This document shows, one piece after another, positions 8,103 through 17,030 of a stretch of 55,619 nt of DNA. The position numbers and the translations under genes are program-made. The stretch's first letter is position 1. Each line of letters begins with the position of its first letter. Source of the stretch: an uncultured Caulobacterales bacterium (GTDB taxonomy: Bacteria; Pseudomonadota; Alphaproteobacteria; Caulobacterales; Caulobacteraceae); the NCBI GenBank assembly GCA_903837135.1, contig CAILTK010000014.1, forward strand, positions 1-55,619. Direction: 5' to 3'. The notes under the pieces were generated by a model, which did no database searches, was not told where the DNA came from, and worked only from the letters and a program-made list of their open reading frames with translations.

Positions 8103-8954
8103 CTACTTCTGGCACACCGGACAGAAGAAGGTCGAGCGGCCGCCCTGGACGATGCGGCGGATCACGCCGCGGCAGCCGGGGGTGGGGCAGGGGGCGTCCT
8201 CACGGTCGTAGACGCGGAAGCTGTGCTGGAAATAACCGAGCTCGCCGTCGGCGGCGCGAAAGTCGCGCAGGGTCGAGCCGCCGGCCGTGATCGCCTCCTC
8301 GAGCACCCGTTTCACCGCCTCGACCAGCCGTTTGAGCTCGGCCGGCTTCAGCGATCCGGCGGCGCGCTCGGGGTGGATGTGGGCCCGGTGCAAAGCCTCG
8401 CTGACATAGATGTTGCCGAGCCCGGCGACGATGCGCTGGTCGAGCAGGGTGACCTTGATGTTCTGCTTTTTGCCGGCAAGCGCCGTTTTGAGCGCGGCGG
8501 CGTTGAAGTCGGCGCCGAGCGGCTCGGGCCCCAGGCCCTTGAAGTAGGGGTGGGCGCCCAGGCGATCGGTGGGGATAAGATCCATGTAACCGAAGCGCCG
8601 GGCGTCGTTGAAGGCGATGCGCCCCCCGCGGTCGGTCTCGAACACCAGATGGGTGTGCTTGGGATCGTCGCCGGCGGGGAGATGAAACGCTCCGGGTTTG
8701 TGCTCGCCGACCAGGAACCGGCCGGTCATGCCGAGGTGGGCGACCAGCGTCTCGCCGGTGTCGAGTTCGGCCAGGAGGTATTTGGCCCGTCGGTCGAGCC
8801 GTTTGATGGCGGCGCCGGTCAGCCGGTGGACGAAGTCCTCGGGCAACGGAAAGCGCAGGTCCGGACGGTTCTGGATCACCCGCGTGAGCCGGGCGCCCTC
8901 CAGGTGCGGCTGCAGTCCCCGGCGTACGGTCTCGACCTCGGGCAATTCGGGCAT
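8103..8954 (-). CDS. mutM: formamidopyrimidine-DNA glycosylase
   Basis: A 283-residue bifunctional base-excision repair glycosylase/AP lyase that removes 8-oxoguanine and formamidopyrimidines. The mature N-terminus PELPEVETVRRGL supplies the catalytic Pro and Glu. The H2TH region contains GLGNIYVSEALHRAHIHPER, and the C-terminus carries a complete CxxxxC...CxxC zinc finger (CPTPGC ... FFCPVCQK). Length is normal. It is divergent from ubiE with 104 bp between starts, so both promoters lie in that gap. Confidence 0.97.
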   Translation of the reverse strand: MPELPEVETVRRGLQPHLEGARLTRVIQNRPDLRFPLPEDFVHRLTGAAIKRLDRRAKYLLAELDTGETLVAHLGMTGRFLVGEHKPGAFHLPAGDDPKHTHLVFETDRGGRIAFNDARRFGYMDLIPTDRLGAHPYFKGLGPEPLGADFNAAALKTALAGKKQNIKVTLLDQRIVAGLGNIYVSEALHRAHIHPERAAGSLKPAELKRLVEAVKRVLEEAITAGGSTLRDFRAADGELGYFQHSFRVYDREDAPCPTPGCRGVIRRIVQGGRSTFFCPVCQK

Positions 8955-9058
8955 CGGCGCCTGATAGGCCAGTCGCGATGGCCGCGCCAGTCGCTCGCCT
9001 CCCGCCGCATGCGTTCGCTCGCTTACCTCCGCATCGGTTTTGATCTAAGGCTCCGCCC

Positions 9059-9817
9059 ATGAGCGAGACCAAGGCCAGCTTCGGATTCAGGGACGTCGAT
9101 CCGGCGGAAAAACCGTCGCTGGTGCGCGGCGTGTTCGACAGGGTGGCAGGCCGCTACGACCTGATGAACGACCTGATGTCGGTGGGCGTGCACCGGGTGT
9201 GGAAGGACATGACCGCCGCCCGGCTCAATCCCCAGCCCGGCGAGACCATCGTCGACTGCGCCGGCGGCACGGGCGACATCGCCCGCCGGCTGGCGAAGCT
9301 GGCGCGTCAGGCCAAACAGCGCCGCGGCGGCGCCGACGCCCGCATCCTGATCATCGACTACAACGCCGAGATGATCGCCGCCGGCCGTGAGAAGGGCTCG
9401 GAGCCCGAGATCGCCTGGGCGGTCGGCGACGCCCAGCGCCTGCCGCTGCGCGACGCCTCGGCCGACGCCTATGTGATCGGCTTCGGCATCCGCAACGTCA
9501 CCGACATTCCCACAGCGCTGCGCGAAGCTAGGCGCGTATTGAAGCCCGGCGGCCGGTTCCTGTGCCTGGAGTTCTCGCGGCCCCGCGCCATGCCGCTGCG
9601 CGCCTTCTACGACGCCTATTCCTTCAACGTCATTCCGCGCATCGGCGAGGCGGTGATGAAGGATCGCGACAGTTACCAGTATCTGGTCGAATCGATCCGC
9701 CGCTTCCCGGACCAGGATCGGTTCGCGGGGATGATCCGCGCCGCGGGTTTCTCGAACGTGAGCTATACCAATTTCACCGGCGGGGTCGCCGCGCTCCATC
9801 ACGGCTGGGCGATCTGA
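9059..9817 (+). CDS. ubiE: ubiquinone/menaquinone C-methyltransferase
   Basis: A 252-residue SAM-dependent methyltransferase that C-methylates the benzoquinol ring during ubiquinone synthesis. The N-terminus [20 protein letters not shown] is the UbiE signature, motif I is [13 protein letters not shown], and the second signature is [18 protein letters not shown]. Length is normal. It lies 4 bp before ubiB, which indicates an operon for quinone biosynthesis. Confidence 0.97.
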   Translation: MSETKASFGFRDVDPAEKPSLVRGVFDRVAGRYDLMNDLMSVGVHRVWKDMTAARLNPQPGETIVDCAGGTGDIARRLAKLARQAKQRRGGADARILIIDYNAEMIAAGREKGSEPEIAWAVGDAQRLPLRDASADAYVIGFGIRNVTDIPTALREARRVLKPGGRFLCLEFSRPRAMPLRAFYDAYSFNVIPRIGEAVMKDRDSYQYLVESIRRFPDQDRFAGMIRAAGFSNVSYTNFTGGVAALHHGWAI

Positions 9818-9821
9818 CCGC

Positions 9822-11339
9822 ATGCCCGGCGGCGTCTCGTCCTTTTTCAGGCTGATCGAGGCGGCCTGGGTGCTGGTGCGCCATGACGCGCTGATCCCGC
9901 GCGAGGTCGAGCCGATGCTGCCGCCGAGCCTGCGGACGGCGGGCCGGGCGGTGAGGGTGTTCTCCGGACGCGAGGCGCGCAAGGGACGGCCCGGGCAGAG
10001 GCTGGCGCGGGCGTTCGAAGAACTCGGCCCGGCCGCGATCAAGCTCGGCCAGCTCTTGTCCACGCGCGCTGACGTGTTCGGTCTCGAATTCGCCGACGAC
10101 CTCGGGCACCTCAAGGACCGGCTGCCGGCCTTTCCCATCGAGGTGGCGCGGGCCGAGGTCGAGCGCGCGCTGGACCGGCCGGTGGAGAGCCTGTTCCTGA
10201 GCTTCGAGCCGGCGATCGCCGCCGCCTCCCTGGCCCAGGCCCATCCGGCGGTGCTGAAGGACGGGCGCAAGGTCGCCGTGAAGGTGCTCCGTCCCGGGGT
10301 CGAGCAGAGGGTGGCGACCGACCTCGCCGCCTTCCGGCTGGCCGCGAGCCTGGCCTACCGTTTCTCGGAGGAGGCGCGGCGGCTGGAGATGATCGAATTC
10401 ACCGACACGGTGGCGCGGTCGCTCGAGCTCGAGCTCGACCTGCGGCTCGAGGCGGCCGCCTGCAGCGAACTCGGCGAGGTGATGGCCAAGGACGGCTACA
10501 TGGCGGCGCCGGCCGTGGTGTGGGAGGGCGTGGCCCGGCGGGTGATGGTCACCGAATGGATCCAGGGATCGCCGCTTTCGGCGCCCGGCACGATCGAGCA
10601 GCCGGGCTTCGACCGCCATGCTCTGGCTGACAATATCGTGCGCGCCTTCCTGACCCAGGCGCTCGATCATGGCGTCTTCCACGCCGACCTGCACGAGGGC
10701 AATCTGTTCGCCGCCCCGCCCGACAAGCTCTATGCGGTGGACTTCGGCATCGTCGGCCGGCTCGGTCCCGGCGAGCGCCGGTTCCTGGCCGAGATCCTGT
10801 GGGGGTTCCTGCAGCGCGACTATCGGCGGGTGGCCCAGGTCCACTTCGACGCCGGCTATGTGCCCGCGCGCCATTCGGTCGAGGCCTTCGCCCAGGCGCT
10901 GCGCGCGGTCGGCGAGCCGGTGGCCGGACGCAAGGCCACGGACGTGTCCATGGGCCGGCTGCTCGGCCTCTTGTTCGAGATCACCGCGGTGTTCGACATG
11001 CACCTGCGGCCCGAGCTCGTGCTGCTGCAGAAGACCATGGCCTCGGTCGAGGGGGTGGCGCGCCGGATTGACCCCGACCACGACATCTGGTCGGCCGCCA
11101 AGCCGGTGGTCGAACGGTGGATCGCCCGCGAGCTGTCGCCGATCGCCCAGGCCCGGCGGCTGGCCGACCAGGGCAGCCGGATTATCGACGGCCTGGCCCG
11201 CTGGGCCGAGACTCCCGTCTCGCCGCCGGTGATCGTGGCCGAGACGCGCTCGGGCGCAGGGCTGTGGACCGGGCTGGCGCTCGGCCTGTCGGTGGGCGCG
11301 CTGGCCATCGCCGTGCTCGCCCTGATGCACGCGCGCTGA
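9822..11339 (+). CDS. ubiB: ubiquinone biosynthesis protein UbiB (ABC1/ADCK family)
   Basis: A 505-residue atypical kinase-like ATPase required for ubiquinone assembly at the inner membrane. The family KxGQ motif appears as IKLGQLLSTRADV, the modified glycine loop as AAASLAQAHPA, the nucleotide-binding Lys in KVAVKVLRPG, the catalytic loop as HADLHEGNLFA and the metal-binding DFG as VDFGIVGRLG. The C-terminus has a membrane helix (about 478-500). It starts 4 bp after ubiE. coaBC, which I recall as often following ubiB in this order, is not present. Confidence 0.95.
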   Translation: MPGGVSSFFRLIEAAWVLVRHDALIPREVEPMLPPSLRTAGRAVRVFSGREARKGRPGQRLARAFEELGPAAIKLGQLLSTRADVFGLEFADDLGHLKDRLPAFPIEVARAEVERALDRPVESLFLSFEPAIAAASLAQAHPAVLKDGRKVAVKVLRPGVEQRVATDLAAFRLAASLAYRFSEEARRLEMIEFTDTVARSLELELDLRLEAAACSELGEVMAKDGYMAAPAVVWEGVARRVMVTEWIQGSPLSAPGTIEQPGFDRHALADNIVRAFLTQALDHGVFHADLHEGNLFAAPPDKLYAVDFGIVGRLGPGERRFLAEILWGFLQRDYRRVAQVHFDAGYVPARHSVEAFAQALRAVGEPVAGRKATDVSMGRLLGLLFEITAVFDMHLRPELVLLQKTMASVEGVARRIDPDHDIWSAAKPVVERWIARELSPIAQARRLADQGSRIIDGLARWAETPVSPPVIVAETRSGAGLWTGLALGLSVGALAIAVLALMHAR

Positions 11340-11439
11340 CCCCCGTGCGCCGCGGCGGGGCGCCGAACGCCCCCGGATGGGGGGTTGAATTCAAGCGCCG
11401 CTTCGGACGCGATGAGCGGGTGGGCGGACAGAGCGAGAG

Positions 11440-12006
11440 ATGACCATGGCCGAGAGATCACGCGCCGGTTTGCGCCTCTATGCGGCGTCCGCCGCCCTGG
11501 TCTTGATCGCGGGCGGATCGGCGCCCGCGGCGGCGCAGGGCCGGTCGCCCGGGGCGGCGGCGGTGCTCGCCTGCCGGCCCCTCGCGGACCCGGCGCAGCA
11601 GCTGGCCTGCTTCCGGGCGGCCAGCGAGGTCCTGGCGGCGGAACAGCCCGGCAAGGGCCCGCCGCCCGAGGCTGTCGCGCAGGAGACGGCCCCGCCCGCA
11701 CCGGTCAAGCGCCCGTTCGGGGCGCCCAAACCTCGCCCGGTGCGCACCGCCAAGGCCAAGCCCAGGGCCGCTGGGGAGGAGAGCCTGACGGTGAAGGTGC
11801 TGTCCTTCGCCGATCGTGGCGACGGCCGGGTGGTGTTTCAATTCGACGACGGTTCAACCTGGGTGCAGACCCAGAGCGACGAACCGGTGGCGGGGTCGCT
11901 TCGCGTGGGCGACACGGTGACCCTGAAGCGGGGCCTGTTCAGCGGCTTCATCCTGCAGATCCCCGGCCGCTCGTTCGTCCGGGTCGCCCGGGTGGGCGGG
12001 GACTGA
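11440..12006 (+). CDS. secreted hypothetical protein with two-Cys motif
   Basis: A 188-residue protein with a Sec signal peptide (about 1-32, AALVLIAGGSAPAAAQ). The mature N-terminus has LACRPLADPAQQLACFRAAS, a CxnRLxCY-like pattern seen in several periplasmic proteins, then a Pro/Lys-rich linker (about 70-110). The C-terminal domain (about 115-188) is beta-rich (VFQFDDGSTWVQTQS, RVGDTVTLKRGLFSGF). The function is not known. It follows ubiB by 100 bp and converges on the acyltransferase. Confidence 0.75.
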   Translation: MTMAERSRAGLRLYAASAALVLIAGGSAPAAAQGRSPGAAAVLACRPLADPAQQLACFRAASEVLAAEQPGKGPPPEAVAQETAPPAPVKRPFGAPKPRPVRTAKAKPRAAGEESLTVKVLSFADRGDGRVVFQFDDGSTWVQTQSDEPVAGSLRVGDTVTLKRGLFSGFILQIPGRSFVRVARVGGD

Positions 12007-12021
12007 ACGACGGCCCTGCCC

Positions 12022-13086
12022 CTACGGCGCGGCGATCTGGGCTTCGGGCTCCGGCGCCGGGTCCCGTCGCCGGCCCTCCAGCAGCCTGCGCACCGGCGCG
12101 TCGTAGGCGGTGTTGAGCAGGAGGGCGATGAGGACGACCGCGGCGGCGGCGATGGCGGCGGCGGCGATGCGCTGGACGCCGGTGAAGTGGAGCACCAGGG
12201 GATCGGCCAGCACCAGCAGGGGCACGTGCACCGCGTAGAGCGGATAGGACAGATCGCCGAGGCCACGGGCGACCTTGGCCATGGCCTTGGGCATGCTGGC
12301 GTTGACCGCGAACAGGAAGATAATCGGAAACACCACGGCGATGGCGGCCAGCCAGTAGACGCTCGGCGGCACGCGGCGGCCGATCACGCTCTCCAGGATC
12401 ACGAAGGCGACAAAGGCCAGCATCGGCAGGGGAAGCGGCAGGGAGGGGACCCGAAGCCGGCCCTTGGCGGTAAGCCGGTAGATCAGCACGCCGAGGAAGT
12501 AGGAGAAGAAGGCGCGGGGCAGCCCGCCCCAGAAGGTCCCCGGCGACCATCCATTGGCCAGGGCGTGCAGCTTCCACCCGGCCAGACCCAGGCCCAGCGC
12601 GGACAGCGCCACGCATGCCGCGACCACCCCCACCGTCAGGATCGGACGCAGGATCCGGTGCAGCAGGTTGGAGACCAGTTCGTAGAACAGCGACCACTCG
12701 GGGATGTTGATCGGGAAGAGCACGTCCGACGACCACAGGAGCGGCACGATGGTGAAGGCGCTGAGCCCGCCCCAGACCAGGGTCCGGGGGCTGTCGTGCC
12801 GGGAGACGGCGGCGGCGAGGCCCAGTAGGGCGCCCAGGACGATCATCGGATAGAGCCGCTTGAGCCGGACCGCGAAAAAGCGCGCCAGTCCCATGCGGCC
12901 GTCCATCCGGGGCTCATAGGCGCCGGCGATGACGAAGCCGCTCATCAGGAAGAAGAAGTCGACCGCCATGTAACCGTAGGCAAAGCCGAAGCTCAGGCTA
13001 TATTCCCGCTCGACGTGATGGCACAGCACGGTAAGCGCCGCCAATCCCCGCATGGCGTCCAGCGAGAGTAGTCTTGTCCGCGTCAT
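12022..13086 (-). CDS. acyltransferase 3 family membrane protein (OafA/YrhL-like)
   Basis: A 354-residue integral-membrane acyltransferase of the type that transfers acetyl or other acyl groups to surface or exopolysaccharide sugars. The N-terminus LDAMRGLAALTVLCHHVER carries the conserved Arg and His of the family, followed by GYMAVDFFFLMSGFVIAGAY. About ten hydrophobic helices run to residue 335. There is no C-terminal SGNH domain. It is divergent from the GH26-like hydrolase, so both may act on an exopolysaccharide; that link is inference. Confidence 0.88.
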   Translation of the reverse strand: MTRTRLLSLDAMRGLAALTVLCHHVEREYSLSFGFAYGYMAVDFFFLMSGFVIAGAYEPRMDGRMGLARFFAVRLKRLYPMIVLGALLGLAAAVSRHDSPRTLVWGGLSAFTIVPLLWSSDVLFPINIPEWSLFYELVSNLLHRILRPILTVGVVAACVALSALGLGLAGWKLHALANGWSPGTFWGGLPRAFFSYFLGVLIYRLTAKGRLRVPSLPLPLPMLAFVAFVILESVIGRRVPPSVYWLAAIAVVFPIIFLFAVNASMPKAMAKVARGLGDLSYPLYAVHVPLLVLADPLVLHFTGVQRIAAAAIAAAAVVLIALLLNTAYDAPVRRLLEGRRRDPAPEPEAQIAAP

Positions 13087-13324
13087 AAGCCGGCCCTCGA
13101 TCGCGCCGTCGCGCAGCGGATTCGATGCTGCCTGAAGGACGTCCGGCGTGCAATGAAAGGCCCGCTGGGCGACAGCCGCAGTCGAACGCCCCGGATCTGC
13201 AACGTGGCGCTTTACTTTTTGCTTACGATAATGGTTCGGTCGTCTCCCAGACGCTTGGCCAAATCAGACGGACTCCGCTGATCCGGACCGAAGGGGTCTG
13301 ACTGACGGTTCGGGGGAGGGTTCT

Positions 13325-14341
13325 CTGAAAGGTTTCCGCTTCGACAGCGGTGCGCCGGCGCGGCGGTCACTGCTACGGGCCGGCGGCGTGGGTCTGGCGA
13401 TGGCGCTGCGGCCGGACGTCCTGCTGGCCCGGAACGCCGTCGCCAGGCTCGAGAGCATTCCCACCCAGCAACTCGGCGCCATCACGGGCAACGATCCCCT
13501 GCAGATGGAGCGGTGGGGGCGCTGGCTCGGCCGTCCGCAGGATCACGACCTGCTCTATTTCAATCAGGACAGCTGGCAGAAGCTCGACGCTTCGGTCGAC
13601 TACATCGTCGACGTCGGGCGCAAGGTCCTGGCGCGGCGGCGCCGGGTGCAGTGGTCCGTTCCGGTCGGCGGCTGGTCCGCCTACGACAGCCTGAACAGCG
13701 GCCAGCACGACGCGCTCTACGGACGGATCGCCCGCTCCATCCTCGCCGCCTACACGGAGGACAGGAGCCGGATCTGCATCCGACCGCCCTGGGAGTTCAA
13801 CATCGCCGACCAGTCGCAGGCGTCGAAGTCGGTCTACGGGGTGTGGGATGGCAAGGCCTACGTCGCCGGCTATCGGCGGATCGTGGGCATCTTCAGGAAG
13901 GAATCGCCGCGCTTCTACTTCGACTGGTGCCCCAATATCGGCATGGGAGAGCTCGACCCCGAAGCCGGCTATCCCGGCGACGACGTCGTCGACGTGATCA
14001 GCGTGGACGTCTACTACCGCAAACAGTTCGACGATCAGGGCCGCAACGACAACGGCGCCGGCATCTTCGGCTATCGGAAGACCCAGCCGCGGGGCCTCGA
14101 CTGGCTCGAGCGGTTCGCCGGAGCCCGCCGCAAGTTGATCGGTGTTTCCGAGTGGGGCGTCGACAGCGACAGGGCGACCATCTTCACGGCGCGAATGACC
14201 GACTGGATCAAGGCGCTGGGCCCGCGCCTGTCGCATCATAACTACTGGGACCGCTGCGATGGCGGGGTCAATTCGCGGATCAGCAACGGCGCCCTTCCGG
14301 CGATCGGCGCGATCTACAAGCAGGCGTTCGGGCGGCGGTGA
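13325..14341 (+). CDS. Tat-exported GH26-like glycoside hydrolase, apparent CTG start
   Basis: The conserved body resembles GH26/beta-mannanase-type (beta/alpha)8 hydrolases: IRPPWEFN would hold the acid/base Glu and GVSEWGV the nucleophile Glu. Annotating from the first in-frame ATG or GTG (13388) cuts a clear twin-arginine signal. Reading upstream in frame gives KGFRFDSGAPARRSLLRAGG, with RRSLLR and then a hydrophobic run. The only plausible initiation codon is CTG 13325, 5 bp after GGAGG (13315-13319). From there the protein has 338 residues. The frame is open back to a stop at 13229 with no ATG, GTG or TTG. A substrate such as an exopolysaccharide is not provable here. Confidence 0.7.
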   Translation: MKGFRFDSGAPARRSLLRAGGVGLAMALRPDVLLARNAVARLESIPTQQLGAITGNDPLQMERWGRWLGRPQDHDLLYFNQDSWQKLDASVDYIVDVGRKVLARRRRVQWSVPVGGWSAYDSLNSGQHDALYGRIARSILAAYTEDRSRICIRPPWEFNIADQSQASKSVYGVWDGKAYVAGYRRIVGIFRKESPRFYFDWCPNIGMGELDPEAGYPGDDVVDVISVDVYYRKQFDDQGRNDNGAGIFGYRKTQPRGLDWLERFAGARRKLIGVSEWGVDSDRATIFTARMTDWIKALGPRLSHHNYWDRCDGGVNSRISNGALPAIGAIYKQAFGRR

Positions 14342-14372
14342 CAAGTCCCTCTCTCGCGAGGGGAGAAGGTAT

Positions 14373-14936
14373 CTACCGCCGTACCGCCAGCGGCAGGTCG
14401 TCGAACAGAAGGGGCGCCACGGAGGTGGCGGCGCGCTCGATATTGAGCAGCCTCAGCTTGGTGTCGACGCCGCCGGGCGCCGAGAAGCCGCCGGTGCGGC
14501 CGTCGGAGGCCACCACCCGGTGGCAGGGCACGAGGATCGGAATTGGATTGGCGCCGAGCGCCCGGCCGACCGCGCGCGACAGGGTCGCGTCGCCGAGCCG
14601 CCGGGCGATGTCGCCATAGGTCAGTGTCTGGCCGACCGGGATGGCGTGGGTGATCGCCCAGACCTTGCGGTCGAATTCCGGATGGCCGTGCTGGTCGAGC
14701 GGAACAGAGGTCAAGTCGAGCCTCTCCCCCCGCGTCAGGGCGACGATGGCGGCGGCGGCGTTCTGGATGAAGGCCGGCGGCTCGCGCACCACCGCGTCTG
14801 GGCAGCGACGCTTGAGCCGGACCAGGGTCTCGTCCGCGGAGGGCTCGGGCAGGGCCGCGCCAGTGACGCCGACATCGCTCCATGCCAATCCGCATGGGCC
14901 GATCGCCGTCTCGAAGATGTGCAGGCCGTCAGCCAT
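14373..14936 (-). CDS. ogt: methylated-DNA--protein-cysteine methyltransferase
   Basis: A 187-residue suicide repair protein that takes alkyl groups from O6-alkylguanine onto its own Cys. The active-site motif is ILVPCHRV with Cys138. The helix-turn-helix and arginine-finger region TLTYGDIARRLG ... SRAVGRALGANPIPI precedes it, and the family's GGFSAPGG follows. There is no Ada regulatory domain. The gene is monocistronic on the minus strand; an imperfect palindrome around CTCGCGAG (14353-14360) lies between it and the convergent hydrolase. Confidence 0.95.
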   Translation of the reverse strand: MADGLHIFETAIGPCGLAWSDVGVTGAALPEPSADETLVRLKRRCPDAVVREPPAFIQNAAAAIVALTRGERLDLTSVPLDQHGHPEFDRKVWAITHAIPVGQTLTYGDIARRLGDATLSRAVGRALGANPIPILVPCHRVVASDGRTGGFSAPGGVDTKLRLLNIERAATSVAPLLFDDLPLAVRR

Positions 14937-14986
14937 TGCGCGACTGTAGATCGAGCGGATCCAGGACGCGACCCGCTTCTTGCGGT

Positions 14987-15367
14987 CTAAACTTCGGAGA
15001 CGATCCGCCTGAGCACCGCGTGTACGTCCGCTGCGGTGAAGGGCTTTTGCAGCGTCGGACGGCTCTTCCAGCCGTCGGGCAGGCCGCCGGCCCCGTAGCC
15101 GGTGGCGAAGGCGAACGGCACGCCGCGCTTGGCCAGCACTTCAGCCACCGCGAACACGGGCTCGCCGGCGAGGTTCACGTCGAGGATGGCGATGTCGATC
15201 TCAAGGCCGGGGTCGCCCGCCAGAGCCAAGGCTTCGCCGAGGCGCGAGGCGGTCGCGGCCACTTCGCACCCTTCATCCGCCAGCATGTCCTCGACCAGCA
15301 TGGCGACCAGCGCTTCGTCCTCGACCAGCAGCACCCGCTTGCCGTTCAGCACGCCATCATCACTCAA
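14987..15367 (-). CDS. single-domain response regulator
   Basis: A 126-residue CheY-like receiver with no output domain. The acidic pair is in LLVEDEAL (Glu16, Asp17), the phosphoacceptor is Asp63 in AILDVNLAG, the switch Thr is in FATGYGAGG, and the conserved Lys108 is in LQKPF. FATGYG is typical of receivers of the alphaproteobacterial FATGUY group. It lies 50 bp upstream of ogt on the same strand. No kinase is adjacent; the nearest histidine kinases are 22 kb away. Confidence 0.92.
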   Translation of the reverse strand: MSDDGVLNGKRVLLVEDEALVAMLVEDMLADEGCEVAATASRLGEALALAGDPGLEIDIAILDVNLAGEPVFAVAEVLAKRGVPFAFATGYGAGGLPDGWKSRPTLQKPFTAADVHAVLRRIVSEV

Positions 15368-15455
15368 TGAAAATCCTCGCCCATGTCGTCAGCGCTCGTG
15401 ACGAAGCGCGCGGCGCTCGCGTTGTTTCATGCGACGCGAAACCCGACAATAGAAT

Positions 15456-16457
15456 TCAAAGCTTAGCCGCCCGGGCGGCCATTTTAGCGACCACTTCCGC
15501 CGCGAGCCGGTCGGTCTCCCGCAGGGGTGGATAGCTCCAAGGCTCGAAGACCCCGCTGAGGGGGCGGATCACGCCGCGGTGCGTCAGGTCGTCATGGAAC
15601 AGGCGCTTGCGCCGCTGGCTCCCGTCGACGCTGGCGAGGTAGATCGGCTTTCCGGTGGAGGCGGCCTCGGCGACCATGTTGATGGAGTCCTCCGTCACCA
15701 CGAAGGCGTCGGCCGCGCCGAGGAAGGCGAAGTAGGGGTTCTCTCCGGTCCCGTCCCAGATCCATCCCGGAACCCGGGCGAGCTTGCGCGAGAGGACGCC
15801 CCGGGCGCCGCCGGGGGTCCGCCGCGAGAAGGTGACCAGCACCGAGCCGCCCGAACTCCCCGCCATCTGCGCGAGCTGGTCGCCGAGGATCTCCGCCCGC
15901 GCCGGCGAAATGTCGAACGCCTTCGAGCGGCCGCCGATCAGCACCGTGATGCGCGGGCGCGGCAGGGCGGCGAACGTGTCGGCGAAGGCGGCGTAGCCCT
16001 CCGCCAAGCGGTCGGGCGTGACCCGGTGGGGGGAGCCGGTGATGGCGAAAACGCCCTCGCCGCTGCGTTCGTCGTGACGGGGTGGGGCGACGAGATCGAA
16101 CAGGCGGGCGGGCAGGCGGGGATCCTGCACCTGCACCACGAAGGTCTTGCCGAGCGAGCGGCGGCGCATGCGGATCGACAGCGGCAGGCTGGCGCGGCCG
16201 GCGGCGATCCACAGGTCGGGCCAGGGCGGTTCGAACCGGCTGGAGCCTGACGACATCCCCCAGGCGGGGGCCGGATTCAGGCGGGCCGGGAGAGGATCGA
16301 GATAGCCCTTCCAGCCGACGCGCTTCTGATCGATCGCCGCCGGGACGAGGCGGGCGACCGCCTCGGCCAGGCCCAGGACCTGATTGTCGATACCGGCCCG
16401 GCCATCGCCGACCGCCCAGATGCGGAGCGGATGCGCCGGCGAGGCGGCTAGACCCAC
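15456..16457 (-). CDS. ELM1-like protein (DUF1022 family)
   Basis: A 333-residue protein of the mitochondrial fission ELM1 family, which looks like a GT-B type nucleotide-sugar fold. The N-terminus is [20 protein letters not shown], then [30 protein letters not shown] and the C-terminal [20 protein letters not shown], which resembles a sugar-nucleotide binding site. Bacterial function is not established. The GTG start overlaps the last 10 bases of greA, so translation is probably coupled. Confidence 0.82.
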   Translation of the reverse strand: MGLAASPAHPLRIWAVGDGRAGIDNQVLGLAEAVARLVPAAIDQKRVGWKGYLDPLPARLNPAPAWGMSSGSSRFEPPWPDLWIAAGRASLPLSIRMRRRSLGKTFVVQVQDPRLPARLFDLVAPPRHDERSGEGVFAITGSPHRVTPDRLAEGYAAFADTFAALPRPRITVLIGGRSKAFDISPARAEILGDQLAQMAGSSGGSVLVTFSRRTPGGARGVLSRKLARVPGWIWDGTGENPYFAFLGAADAFVVTEDSINMVAEAASTGKPIYLASVDGSQRRKRLFHDDLTHRGVIRPLSGVFEPWSYPPLRETDRLAAEVVAKMAARAAKL

Positions 16458-16921
16458 TCGATCTTCAGGATCTCATATGCTTTGACGCCGCTCGGGGTCG
16501 AGACTTCGACCACGTCGCCCATCTCCTTGCCCATCATGCCGCGGGCGAGCGGAGAGGTCAGCGACAGCCGGCCGGACTTCACGTCCGCCTCATGCTCGCC
16601 GACGATCTGGTAGCGGGCCTCGTCTTCGGTGTCCTCGTCGACCACGGTGACCGTGGCGCCGAACTTGACCTGGGCGCCCGAGAGCTTGGACACGTCGATG
16701 ACCTGGGCGCGCGCCATCTTGTCCTCGATCTCGGCGATTCGGCCTTCGATCCAGCCCTGGCGCTCCTTGGCGGCGTGGTATTCGGCGTTCTCCGACAGGT
16801 CGCCGTGCGAGCGCGCCTCCGAGATGGACGCGATCACGCTCGGTCGTTCCTGCGTCTTCAAACGCTTCAGCTCTTCGTCGAGGGTACGGTAACCCTCGCC
16901 GGTCATCGGCACTTTTTCCAT
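16448..16921 (-). CDS. greA: transcription elongation factor GreA
   Basis: A 157-residue factor that inserts its coiled coil into the RNA polymerase secondary channel and stimulates cleavage of backtracked RNA. The N-terminal coiled coil includes [14 protein letters not shown] and ends in the acidic tip region [18 protein letters not shown]. The C-terminal domain has [12 protein letters not shown]-like sequence ([16 protein letters not shown]). Length is normal. It is followed with overlap by the ELM1-like gene. Confidence 0.97.
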   Translation of the reverse strand: MEKVPMTGEGYRTLDEELKRLKTQERPSVIASISEARSHGDLSENAEYHAAKERQGWIEGRIAEIEDKMARAQVIDVSKLSGAQVKFGATVTVVDEDTEDEARYQIVGEHEADVKSGRLSLTSPLARGMMGKEMGDVVEVSTPSGVKAYEILKIEWV

Positions 16922-17030
16922 GCGAGGTAAGTCGTTCGTCGCCTTGAGGAGGTCGAAAGGAGGGAATCCGGCCGCGGGCGGTCACGTCCGGGGGCTAAGA
17001 AGATAGAAGGAGCGGAGCGTTAATTCAAGG

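Noticed and set aside
16225-16245. GGTTCGAACC as a tRNA T-arm
   Set aside because: It lies inside the ELM1-like coding sequence with no cloverleaf around it.
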